IMG/VR virus record: IMGVR_UViG_3300032213_001281
Span: 1 to 29,464 of that record
Reading direction: 5' to 3' (one strand)
Source of the DNA: a virus
Length of the DNA stretch: 29,464 bases
The notes under the pieces are model-generated. The model was not told the origin of the DNA. It saw nothing but the letters and a program-made list of their open reading frames with translations, and searched no databases. Position numbers and translations under genes: made by a program. Positions 6,690 to 14,049 of the stretch are shown here, one piece after another. Position 1 is the stretch's first letter; each line of letters opens with the position of its first letter.

Positions 6690-8121
6690 CGAGGTCAATA
6701 TCAAGATTGAAGGGCTTGAACTTGATGCTCGTCGTGCGCTAGTTAATGCATTTAAATATGATGTTCCGGGCGCACGTTATCTGCCGGCAGTTAGACTTGG
6801 CAGATGGGACGGTAAGGTCAGTTACTTTCAACTTGGTGGCAGTACCTATGTAAACTTGCTGCCTGAGATTATTCCTATACTAGAAAAGTTCAATTACGAT
6901 ATTGAACTAGACGACCAACGTGAGTATTCTACTGTGTTTGACTTTACACAGATCAAAGAGGATTCGTTTGCGCACAAGACGTGGCCAAAGACTCACCCAA
7001 TAGCAGGTGAGCCTGTGGTACTGCGTGACTACCAAGTTGAGATTATCAACAACTTCCTAGGCAACCCGCAATGCATACAAGAAGTGGCCACCGGCGCAGG
7101 CAAGACGTTGATCACCGCCGCACTGAGTTTAAGCATAGAATCTTATGGACGTAGCATTGTTATTGTGCCCAACAAGAGTTTGGTAACACAAACAGAAGCA
7201 GACTACAAGAACTTGGGTCTGGATGTGGGTGTTTACTTTGGTGACCGTAAAGAACATGGCCGGGCACATACAATTTGTACATGGCAAAGTTTAAATGTGT
7301 TAATGAAGAACACAAAGAACGGTGTAGCAGATGTTACTATCCAAGACTTCATTGAGGACGTGGTATGTGTAATCGTAGATGAAGTACACATGGCCAAGGC
7401 CGATGCACTTAAATCCTTGTTGACAGGCATCATGGCCAGAGTGCCGATTCGATGGGGTCTAACAGGAACTGTGCCTAAAGAGCCGTTTGAATTCCAAGCA
7501 CTAAAGTGTAGTCTTGGCCCTGTTATCAATCAACTCAGTGCAAGCGAATTGCAGGATCGTGGAGTGTTGGCGCAGTGTCATGTGAACATTGTGCAGTTGG
7601 TGGACCACGCAGAGTTCTCAAATTATCAAAGTGAGTTGAAGTTCTTGCTAGAAGAACCAGACAGACTCACTGCCATTGCCAACTTGGTGTCGCACGTTAA
7701 CGACACAGGCAATACACTTGTATTGGTGGACCGTGTAGCAGCCGGTCATGCTTTGATTGAACGCCTGGGCGATCGAGCAGTGTTTGTATCAGGTGCAACC
7801 AAAGCAAAGGATAGACAAGATGAGTATGATGAAGTTGCCACCAGCACTGGCAAGATTATTGTGGCGACTTACGGTGTGGCCGCTGTGGGTATTAATATTC
7901 CAAGGATTTTTAATTTGGTTCTTGTGGAGCCCGGAAAGAGCTTTGTCCGCGTTATACAATCAATTGGCCGCGGCATTAGAAAAGCGGAAGACAAAGACCA
8001 TGTCCAGATCTGGGATGTAACCAGCACTTGCAAATTTGCCAAGCGACACCTGACCAAACGCAAACAGTTTTACAAAGAAGCCAACTATCCATTTACACAA
8101 GAGAAACTGGAATGGAAATAG
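6661..8121 (+). CDS. uvsW: UvsW-like DNA/RNA helicase (SF2)
   Basis: A 486-residue superfamily 2 helicase, close to the length of T4 UvsW. Residues 1-100 correspond to the small N-terminal domain (RLGRWDGKVSYF). RecA-like domain 1 has VATGAGKT (142-149, Walker A) and DEVH (240-243, motif II), followed by GLTGT (motif III). Domain 2 has LVLVDRV and motif VI QSIGRGIR (433-440). UvsW unwinds branched recombination intermediates and R-loops and helps switch replication from origin-dependent to recombination-dependent modes. The start overlaps the SGNH gene by 29 bases; no separate promoter was seen. Motifs are intact. Confidence 0.93.
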   Translation: MKQATIQIRDEVNIKIEGLELDARRALVNAFKYDVPGARYLPAVRLGRWDGKVSYFQLGGSTYVNLLPEIIPILEKFNYDIELDDQREYSTVFDFTQIKEDSFAHKTWPKTHPIAGEPVVLRDYQVEIINNFLGNPQCIQEVATGAGKTLITAALSLSIESYGRSIVIVPNKSLVTQTEADYKNLGLDVGVYFGDRKEHGRAHTICTWQSLNVLMKNTKNGVADVTIQDFIEDVVCVIVDEVHMAKADALKSLLTGIMARVPIRWGLTGTVPKEPFEFQALKCSLGPVINQLSASELQDRGVLAQCHVNIVQLVDHAEFSNYQSELKFLLEEPDRLTAIANLVSHVNDTGNTLVLVDRVAAGHALIERLGDRAVFVSGATKAKDRQDEYDEVATSTGKIIVATYGVAAVGINIPRIFNLVLVEPGKSFVRVIQSIGRGIRKAEDKDHVQIWDVTSTCKFAKRHLTKRKQFYKEANYPFTQEKLEWK

Positions 8122-8122
8122 T

Positions 8123-8851
8123 ATGATCTATGTAAACGAATTAAATGCATATGATCCTAATCATTGGGCAGAATATTTTTTTAGCAACACACGTTATAAG
8201 CAGATATCCAAACATTACCAAAAGACTATTTTTACTTATAAAGAAATGACATTATTAAAAGCAGCGTTGCATGATACTGTGTATGAACAACCTAGACTTT
8301 TTTTAAAAAATTACAATATACTTGATGCGGTTCCATACTATTACATAAATTTTTTATTAGAAAAAACTCCAGGTACAATAGTTGACATAGGGTGTGGCGT
8401 TAATTATTTTAAACCACATTTTACAAATTTAATTGGAATTGATGCCGATCCAAAAGCAAATTTTGATATTTTTGATCATTTTGATAAAGATTTTGCAGAT
8501 AACCATCAGCACAGTTACGACGCATTAATTTCCATCAACACTATACATTTTGCATCTATAACTGCGATTACAGAACAATTACTATTGATTTCAAAATTAA
8601 TTAAACCCGGTGGTCGAGGATTTGTTTCTTTTAATTTTGAAACTTGGCTAATGCACACTAACCAAGATCAAATTAATATATTATTTGGCCAGTATCCAGC
8701 ATTTGATGATATTGTAAATTATACGAATGAACAAATTTTACAAACTAAATTAGATTTTATTGTAGTGGATTGGCCAGTATTGCATATTACCAATAATTCA
8801 ACTGTGCGTGATGATTTAAACGGTAATATACGGCTAGTGTTTAATGTATGA
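8123..8851 (+). CDS. Class I SAM-dependent methyltransferase-like protein
   Basis: A 242-residue protein with SAM-binding motif I TIVDIGCGVNYF (V87-G92) and an acidic loop LIGIDADPKANF after strand 2; a later segment, KPGGRGFVSFNFE, matches the post-motif strand of small-molecule methyltransferases. It starts 1 base after the uvsW stop and overlaps the next gene by ATGA. It is AT-richer than uvsW, with homopolymer A and T runs, suggesting separate acquisition as an accessory module. Substrate unknown; with its P-loop partner it probably decorates a glycan or lipid. Confidence 0.75.
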   Translation: MIYVNELNAYDPNHWAEYFFSNTRYKQISKHYQKTIFTYKEMTLLKAALHDTVYEQPRLFLKNYNILDAVPYYYINFLLEKTPGTIVDIGCGVNYFKPHFTNLIGIDADPKANFDIFDHFDKDFADNHQHSYDALISINTIHFASITAITEQLLLISKLIKPGGRGFVSFNFETWLMHTNQDQINILFGQYPAFDDIVNYTNEQILQTKLDFIVVDWPVLHITNNSTVRDDLNGNIRLVFNV

Positions 8852-9498
8852 AATATATTTCAATTTCTTTCCTACCAGGTAGCGCCGGTAATTTTTTTTC
8901 AAGATGTTTAAATTTATTGTCTAATGCTTATTGTTTTGGACGGTCAATGCCGTTGCCCACAACACTTGAAAAAAAATTAGAAATGTTAAATTATAATTCA
9001 GTGTTGGGTCGATCAATGGATTCTGTCGATTGGGTTAAATTTGAAAATCAACTGATTCCGCATGGTCGACTGATTGAGCATTATACTTTGCCATCAAACT
9101 CATATTCAATTTGGTTTGGGCATTTATTAAAAGATGCTGCTCAACTAGCAGGCCCAGATGATCAATTTTTTAATTTTCACATAGACCCAACCGACAACTT
9201 TGAATGGGTATGCATGAATGCCTTGTATAAAAATAGTTATTTAAAGGTAGAATGGTTTATAAACAACAAAAAATTATTGAGTGATCCAACTGTTTACAAA
9301 ATTAATCTTGGAAATTTTCTTAAAGATTGGAAGATTTTTTTTCTAGAATTCAAAAAAGTAACAGATGTGATCGGTCATACTCTATCAGATTCTGAAGTCC
9401 AAGCGGTAAAAACATTGCACGACCAATGGAAAACAACCATTCTTGAACACAAGGATATAGAAACTTTTAAAAAAAATATTGGGTTTTTATGTAACTAA
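8848..9498 (+). CDS. P-loop protein, possibly sulfotransferase-like
   Basis: A 216-residue protein opening with MKYISISFLPGSAGNFFSRCL: a beta strand, then a G-S-A-G-N loop at 11-15 and a helix, like the PAPS-binding loop of sulfotransferases rather than a classical Walker A (the Lys is absent). The rest is rich in Trp, Phe and Asn and ends in a helix pair. It follows the methyltransferase with an ATGA overlap. A second protein of similar size with a related opening lies at 18481-19206, also after a modification enzyme, so the association is repeated. Sulfotransferase is a guess; a P-loop kinase-like or non-enzymatic role is possible. Confidence 0.45.
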   Translation: MKYISISFLPGSAGNFFSRCLNLLSNAYCFGRSMPLPTTLEKKLEMLNYNSVLGRSMDSVDWVKFENQLIPHGRLIEHYTLPSNSYSIWFGHLLKDAAQLAGPDDQFFNFHIDPTDNFEWVCMNALYKNSYLKVEWFINNKKLLSDPTVYKINLGNFLKDWKIFFLEFKKVTDVIGHTLSDSEVQAVKTLHDQWKTTILEHKDIETFKKNIGFLCN

Positions 9499-9501
9499 AG
9501 G

Positions 9502-9529
9502 TTGCATCTATTAAAAAATCTGTTATAAT
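9502..9529 (+). promoter_or_regulatory. Sigma70-like promoter abutting a start codon
   Basis: TTGCAT (9502-9507), 16-base spacer, TATAAT (9524-9529) with extended -10 TGT. The ATG at 9536 lies six bases after the -10 box, so transcription should begin at or beside the start codon. Confidence 0.65.
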
Positions 9530-9535
9530 AAATTT

Positions 9536-10036
9536 ATGCGTATACTTACATTAGACAACCATCCATTTGATTTAGATCATCTTCCAGAAGAAGTAGATGA
9601 TATGCGTTTTGCTATTTTTGACAACAGCGATCCAAAGGATCCTGACTATCATTACATTCCGCTTATCTTTCTTGAAAGTTTTAACGCACCTGCGCTGGTA
9701 TTACAAATCGGCGATCACAAAATACGCATGCCCATGGACTGGCAGATACTGATCGGTGAACCCGAAGTGGGTGACTTGGAAGTACTACCATTGACCAGTA
9801 TCAATGATCGCGGATTTAAAGTATTCCAGTTCAATCCGTTGAGCAGTTTCCGACCAAGTTTCCCAACTGTTGAAATTGTAGACGTGTATCACGAAGTGGC
9901 TTGGTATGCTCCTAAACTAAAAAATGGTCAGATGTTGTGTATTCCCCTGAGTGATGATCCCAAGCCGGACTGTGTGTATTTTGTAAAAGACATCAGTCGT
10001 AACTGTGAGATTGTGGACTATCAAAAGGCCTGGTAA
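9536..10036 (+). CDS. Hypothetical phage protein (166 aa)
   Basis: A 166-residue protein of phage type that I cannot assign. It is acidic, beta-rich and Pro-rich: LDNHPFDLDHLPEEVDDM at the N-terminus, then KIRMPMDWQILIGEPE, FNPLSSFRPSFPTVE and PKPDCVYFVKDISR. There is no signal peptide or transmembrane segment. It heads the operon from the 9502 promoter, which also carries FkbM, clamp-loader-like, zinc-finger and DnaE-like genes, so a replication-related or regulatory role is possible but unproven. Its last base overlaps the next ATG (TAATG). Confidence 0.7.
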   Translation: MRILTLDNHPFDLDHLPEEVDDMRFAIFDNSDPKDPDYHYIPLIFLESFNAPALVLQIGDHKIRMPMDWQILIGEPEVGDLEVLPLTSINDRGFKVFQFNPLSSFRPSFPTVEIVDVYHEVAWYAPKLKNGQMLCIPLSDDPKPDCVYFVKDISRNCEIVDYQKAW

Positions 10037-10770
10037 TGTTAACACTACAACAGCAAAAAATTGAAGCAGAATTAACTGCCTCTTGGGCAGAGCAGATAGG
10101 GTGGCCCAGCAAAAACGTAGATTTTTTTAGGACAAATTATGAAATGTATCAAACGACAAATCAAATTAAATTTTATGAATTTGGACACTACCAAGAACTC
10201 GATGATGATGTTGTAAGTAATTTTTTTAGATTAAGAAAACGCAAAGGAAGATTTTTGTGCATAGGCGCGGCAAATGGAATAGACCAAACATATTCATTGT
10301 TGCGTAAAGGATGGTCGGCCGTATATTGCGAACCAGACCCGGTTGCATTATCGTCTATTGACGGACACGGATTATTAAAAGTTACAGAAAATTTTAGAGA
10401 CAATGCCATTATTGTCAATGCCGCCATTACCCCACTAAGTGGTATATGTGATTTTTATATTAATAATACAATAGCATTATCAACTACAAAAAAAGAATTG
10501 TCGGATAGTACGTCAATTCCTGTTATAATAAACACAATCGGATTTAATCAACTGTTGGATTATGTAGGCGAGGACTTTGACTATGTACAAATTGACTCAG
10601 AAGGTAACGATGTAGAGCTTATACAAAGTATTGATTGGGGTAAGAGATTGCCAAACTGCAAAATGATTTGCGTTGAGCTTGGCATAGGAGTATGGGCACA
10701 ACTGTTAGCGCAAGGGTATATAATGTCCGAGGTAACCGAACATAACATATACTTTACACGGATGGAATAA
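10036..10770 (+). CDS. FkbM-family methyltransferase
   Basis: A 244-residue protein matching FkbM methyltransferases: motif I FLCIGAANGIDQT at 73-85, acidic SAM-ribose ligand in YCEPDP (E99), a middle VNAAITPLSGICDFY, and the family signature FDYVQIDSEGNDVELI at 181-196. These enzymes O-methylate sugars or related hydroxyls. The gene is inserted within the clamp-loader/zinc-finger operon through a TAATG overlap and is AT-richer than those neighbours, consistent with a gained accessory gene. It probably methylates the same surface glycans as the other modification enzymes in the window; that link is inference. Confidence 0.8.
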   Translation: MLTLQQQKIEAELTASWAEQIGWPSKNVDFFRTNYEMYQTTNQIKFYEFGHYQELDDDVVSNFFRLRKRKGRFLCIGAANGIDQTYSLLRKGWSAVYCEPDPVALSSIDGHGLLKVTENFRDNAIIVNAAITPLSGICDFYINNTIALSTTKKELSDSTSIPVIINTIGFNQLLDYVGEDFDYVQIDSEGNDVELIQSIDWGKRLPNCKMICVELGIGVWAQLLAQGYIMSEVTEHNIYFTRME

Positions 10771-10772
10771 AG

Positions 10773-11222
10773 ATGAGTGACAAGTTAAACATTGCCAACG
10801 AAATGCGACAGTTTGATCGTAAGGATCGTAATTTTTATAAAGATTTAACAGACGAAGAACGTAAAAAGTTCAGCAACTATCTTATGATACGTTGGGGTAG
10901 CGCAGTTGAAGGATCTCGAGAGCTACAAGAGTTCTATCTCATTGCCACAAATGAACGTTTTAACAAACACTTCTTTACACTAAGCCGGCATCCAGAATTA
11001 CAATGGTTGTGTGCTACAACAGTAAGTCCAGACATGGGCACACCTCGACATACGTGGATTGCTCCTAAGAAAAAAGAACCTGGTGCTAGTGGTATACGCA
11101 AGCAGTTGGCAGAACTGTATCCACATCTTAAAGACGATGACATTGCAGTACTGGCATCGATCACTACTAAAAAAGAAATTGACGAGCACTTGAAGTTGTT
11201 GGGCCAAGAAACTAAAAAATGA
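10773..11222 (+). CDS. Probable clamp-loader small subunit (gp62-like)
   Basis: A 149-residue, mostly helical, highly charged protein: NEMRQFDRKDRNFYKDLTDEE, then YLMIRWGSAVEG, NERFNKHFFTLSRHPELQWL, HTWIAPKKKE and a C-terminal helix ending LKLLGQETKK. Size, pattern and replication context recall the phage clamp-loader A subunit family (T4 gp62), which with gp44 loads the sliding clamp at primer ends. The partner gp44 is not in the window. I rely on remembered family features, not an alignment, so the name is provisional. Its stop overlaps the next start (ATGA). Confidence 0.5.
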   Translation: MSDKLNIANEMRQFDRKDRNFYKDLTDEERKKFSNYLMIRWGSAVEGSRELQEFYLIATNERFNKHFFTLSRHPELQWLCATTVSPDMGTPRHTWIAPKKKEPGASGIRKQLAELYPHLKDDDIAVLASITTKKEIDEHLKLLGQETKK

Positions 11223-11893
11223 GCTACACCTGTCAGTACTGTCGGAAAGACTTTGTCAAGGAAACAAGCCTGACTGTGCATAGTTGTGAACCACGTCGTC
11301 GTAGACAAGAACGTTCCGAGCGTGGAGTAGAACTGGGCTTCCAAGCGTACATTAAATTTTACGAAATGACACAAGGCAGTGCCAAATTAAAAACATTTGA
11401 TGACTTTGCCGACTCACCATATTACCGAGCATTTGTAAAGTTTGGACGTTACTGTGTGAGCATACGTGCTATTAATCCTGCACGTTTTATGGAATGGGTT
11501 CTCAAACAAAACAAAAAGATTGATCACTGGTGTCGTGATGCAGTGTACACAGACTACTTGATATACTATCTGCAAGTAGAAAACATCAACGATGCACTAG
11601 CCCGTGCAATGGAATACAGTATTGACTGGGCAGAGAAAACAGGCAATCCTTCACAAGACTGTTTGCGATATGGTGGTACCAATGCCACTGTGTATGCAGT
11701 AACCACAGGACGTATTAGTCCTTGGGTAATATATAATAGTGAGTCTGGACAAGGGTTTTTGAGCACGTTAGATGCAACACAAATAGCAATGGTATGGCCA
11801 TATATTGATTCGGATGTATGGCAAAAGAAGTTTAGCGATTACTCTGCAGATCAAGAGTACGCTAAAGAAATATTAACGCAGGCAGGATGGTAA
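11219..11893 (+). CDS. Zinc-finger protein of unknown function (224 aa)
   Basis: The N-terminus contains a single finger-like C-x2-C-x12-H-x-C (C5, C8, H21, C23) followed by a basic stretch PRRRRQERSERG, a combination suited to nucleic-acid binding. The remaining 190 residues are helical and aromatic-rich (FMEWVLKQNKKIDHWCRDAVY, ALARAMEYSIDWAEK), with no known catalytic motif. It overlaps the clamp-loader-like gene by ATGA and is followed by the DnaE-like gene, so a role at the replication fork or in late-transcription coupling is plausible but unproven. Confidence 0.7.
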   Translation: MSYTCQYCRKDFVKETSLTVHSCEPRRRRQERSERGVELGFQAYIKFYEMTQGSAKLKTFDDFADSPYYRAFVKFGRYCVSIRAINPARFMEWVLKQNKKIDHWCRDAVYTDYLIYYLQVENINDALARAMEYSIDWAEKTGNPSQDCLRYGGTNATVYAVTTGRISPWVIYNSESGQGFLSTLDATQIAMVWPYIDSDVWQKKFSDYSADQEYAKEILTQAGW

Positions 11894-11894
11894 C

Positions 11895-12473
11895 ATGAGT
11901 GCAGATATTGACATAGATTTTGCAGACCGCAGTCAACTACTGGAATTAATACGACATACACCCGCACGACAAACAGTCCAAGGTCAAGTGCGTCGTCATA
12001 ACTCCGGTGTGTATGTAACAGACATTCCGGTGGATCCTGTGAATCTATGTGCGTCCATAGACTATGAAGAAGCAGAACAGTTGGGTTATTTTAAAATTGA
12101 CTTTTTAAACATGAGTGTTTACCAGTTGATTACTGGCCCAGAACACTATGCCACAGCAGTCACCACAGACCCAGAGTGGTCAAGACTATGGCAAGACCCA
12201 GACTGGGCTCGGCAGTTGGCACACATTGGCAACTACACTGATTTATTAAAAGATATGAAGCCGGATAGTATCCCACGTATGGCAGCGTTTATCAGTATTA
12301 TTCGCCCAGGTAAAGCACACTTACAACGACAGCCTTGGGATGTGGTGTTCGACTCTGTGTGGGATGGTGATGAAAGTCGGGGCTACACATTTAAGAAAAG
12401 CCACGCAATCTCTTACGCAGCCTTGGTAGCATTACATATGAACTTGCTCAGTCCATCCGCCGCACCAGCGTGA
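11895..12473 (+). CDS. Miniature DNA polymerase III alpha (DnaE)-like palm protein
   Basis: Only 192 residues, yet it retains, in order, the core motifs of bacterial PolIII alpha. ADIDIDFADR (3-12) matches PDFDVDF, with D6 and D8 as the catalytic pair. RRHNSGVYV (33-41) matches the KHAGGVVI block. ASIDYEEAEQLGYFKIDFL (53-71) matches the QFDK...VKFDFL block, giving the third Asp as D69. DLLKDMKPDSIPRMAAFISIIRPG (116-139) matches the DLIKRLQPD...RPG block. GYTFKKSHAISYAAL (163-177) matches GYGFNKSH. Comparison with E. coli DnaE is from memory. The PHP, thumb-insert, C-terminal clamp-binding and OB regions are absent. It may be a reduced polymerase, a regulator or a relic; its compact intact frame argues against decay. 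The 3' end overlaps the convergent gene by 26 bases. Confidence 0.7.
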   Translation: MSADIDIDFADRSQLLELIRHTPARQTVQGQVRRHNSGVYVTDIPVDPVNLCASIDYEEAEQLGYFKIDFLNMSVYQLITGPEHYATAVTTDPEWSRLWQDPDWARQLAHIGNYTDLLKDMKPDSIPRMAAFISIIRPGKAHLQRQPWDVVFDSVWDGDESRGYTFKKSHAISYAALVALHMNLLSPSAAPA

Positions 12474-12825
12474 TACTTTTTCGTTTGCCTTTTTTCAGTG
12501 CAATGTCAGCAAGACTGCACACAGGCCCGTGCAGTATTTCCAAGTCTTTGTTGGCAAATGTGCGCAGGCAAGGCTTGAATATTTCCCAGTCTTTTTTTAG
12601 GAAAATGTTGATAGGAATACTACGGTTACTTTCCCACCACCAAGTGTTGGCCAACTCCAAGAACCGTTGCTTTAGTGCAGGTTCGTGAATACCACCAAAG
12701 TCGTATATGGTAGTAACAGTGGCGTCTTGATTCTGTACAATCCCTACATACTCCGTAGAAGCATATACACACAGTGTAATAAAGGGATATTGGTCGCTTA
12801 GTTTAGTAAAGATATCATTGGCCAT
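12448..12825 (-). CDS. Hypothetical phage protein (125 aa)
   Basis: A 125-residue minus-strand protein: MANDIFTKLSDQYPFITLC, VGIVQNQDATVTTIYDFGG, ANTWWWESNRSIPINIFLKKDW and a basic C-terminus KKGKRKSITLVRRMD. It looks like a compact alpha/beta domain with no recognised active site. A late-type ATAAATA lies 6 bases before its ATG, and CCACC between them is no Shine-Dalgarno. It is divergent from the virion gene at 12894, sharing a bidirectional late promoter region, and is convergent with the DnaE-like gene. Confidence 0.7.
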   Translation of the reverse strand: MANDIFTKLSDQYPFITLCVYASTEYVGIVQNQDATVTTIYDFGGIHEPALKQRFLELANTWWWESNRSIPINIFLKKDWEIFKPCLRTFANKDLEILHGPVCSLADIALKKGKRKSITLVRRMD

Positions 12826-12831
12826 CGGTGG

Positions 12832-12838
12832 TATTTAT
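12832..12838 (-). promoter_or_regulatory. T4-type late promoter motif (GTATAAATAC)
   Basis: TATAAATA on the minus strand, the full T4 late consensus, 6 bases from the ATG at 12825. Together with the plus-strand motif at 12881 it forms a divergent late promoter pair. Confidence 0.6.
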
Positions 12839-12880
12839 ACCGTGCGTTTTTGGCTAAATTTAAAGGTTGTCATTTGTCGC

Positions 12881-12886
12881 TAAATA
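12881..12886 (+). promoter_or_regulatory. T4-type late promoter motif (CTAAATA)
   Basis: TAAATA ends 7 bases before ATG 12894, which decides that start over the upstream in-frame TTG at 12867. No Shine-Dalgarno is present. Confidence 0.5.
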
Positions 12887-12893
12887 CAACCAT

Positions 12894-14003
12894 ATGTATT
12901 CAACCACTGTTTATCTTTACCAACAAGTAACTCGAGTTATAGTAGCCGACACCAGTGGTGCTTATTTCAATTTGAGGTACAATCCTGTGTATGCTAAAAA
13001 ATTAACAATTAACAAAGGTGTTGACAATGTGATCCTGTTTGAGTTCATTAACCAAGACGAAAAACCAGTGAATATCACCGGCAGCGCACTGACATTCAGA
13101 ATGGTTAGCCAAAATGGCGATGCACTGTTGGTTCAAAAAGACATGGTTGTTATCAACGCACAATATGGTCGTGCCAAGGTAACACTGACCACAGCCGAAC
13201 TTGCCACAGTGTTGGCACAGCCCGCTGCCTACAGTATCATGCGAGCCAGTGGTAACCTAATAGAAGCAGTGTACACAGATGCACAAAGTGGTGCTCGTGC
13301 TCCGCTTGATGTGGTAGACAGCGTGTACCCTCAGTATGTCCCCAGTGCCAACCTAACAATCCCCACAACAGACATCACAGCCCAGGCCGGGTACGGTGGC
13401 TCAAGCAGTAGTGTCTACCCAGATTGGGCATTAAACGCCGGTAGTCCAATAAACAACTATAGTCCTTATCAATCAACAGAATTCTACAGCAGTTTCATTG
13501 AGCCAGTGGGCGCTGTAACAACAATACAAATGGACTTGATTGGATACACAGGAAGTATTAAAGCGCAAGGTGCAGAAAACTACCAAAGTATTTGGTACAA
13601 CGTGACAGAATCAACCCAGTATCTGAACCGAACTGAAACTATCCACATGAATGTAATTGGATGGCACCCAATACTGCGTTTGTGTTTTAACAACAGCATA
13701 TACACCACTGGCACAAATGGTCAATCATTTGGAAATCCGGGGCAAGCAACTGCCACAGTGGCCAATGGCATAGTCACAGGGGTAACTGTTTCTAATCCGG
13801 GGTTTGGATATCTGGCTCCTCCATTGATTGAGTTTGTGGGCGAAGGTGCCGGCGCCGCTGCCACTGCCAGTATATCTGATGGATCAATCAGCGGCATTAC
13901 ACTGGTTGCCGGCGGTTCAGGATACCGTCCTATTCCGCCTACTATGCAATCAGTTCAAGTTATTGTTTCTACTGGACATGTGGTAAACTTGAAGTACCGT
14001 TAA
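12894..14003 (+). CDS. Virion structural protein, tail/fibre type
   Basis: A 369-residue protein. Residues about 35-95 (LTINKGVDNVILFEF, PVNITGSALTFRMVSQNGD, KVTLTTAELATVL) resemble the beta-sandwich N-terminal domain of baseplate/receptor-binding proteins such as BppU. The C-terminal 90 residues hold two glycine-rich turns of a repeat seen in phage fibres, GIVTGVTVSNPGFGYLAPP and GSISGITLVAGGSGYRP, separated by GAGAAATAS. It is Ser/Thr/Gly-rich with few charged residues, as typical of exposed virion proteins. A late-type promoter motif directly precedes it. Likely part of the baseplate or a fibre. Confidence 0.7.
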   Translation: MYSTTVYLYQQVTRVIVADTSGAYFNLRYNPVYAKKLTINKGVDNVILFEFINQDEKPVNITGSALTFRMVSQNGDALLVQKDMVVINAQYGRAKVTLTTAELATVLAQPAAYSIMRASGNLIEAVYTDAQSGARAPLDVVDSVYPQYVPSANLTIPTTDITAQAGYGGSSSSVYPDWALNAGSPINNYSPYQSTEFYSSFIEPVGAVTTIQMDLIGYTGSIKAQGAENYQSIWYNVTESTQYLNRTETIHMNVIGWHPILRLCFNNSIYTTGTNGQSFGNPGQATATVANGIVTGVTVSNPGFGYLAPPLIEFVGEGAGAAATASISDGSISGITLVAGGSGYRPIPPTMQSVQVIVSTGHVVNLKYR

Positions 14004-14014
14004 GCCAAAATAAG

Positions 14015-14043
14015 TTGCGTTGTTTCAAAAAACATGTTACAAT
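14015..14043 (+). promoter_or_regulatory. Sigma70-like promoter abutting the primase start
   Basis: TTGCGT (14015-14020), 17-base spacer, TACAAT (14038-14043) with extended -10 TGT. The primase ATG at 14050 begins 6 bases later, predicting a leaderless message. Confidence 0.6.
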
Positions 14044-14049
14044 AGTAGC

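Noticed and set aside
11895-12473. DnaE-like gene as a decayed pseudogene of a full polymerase
   Set aside because: The frame is unbroken, motifs and catalytic Asp are intact, and neighbouring DNA shows no remaining DnaE segments; kept as a compact protein, though relic status cannot be excluded.
12867-12893. TTG 12867 as start of the virion protein
   Set aside because: It lies upstream of the TAAATA motif and would be outside the expected transcript; ATG 12894 fits.
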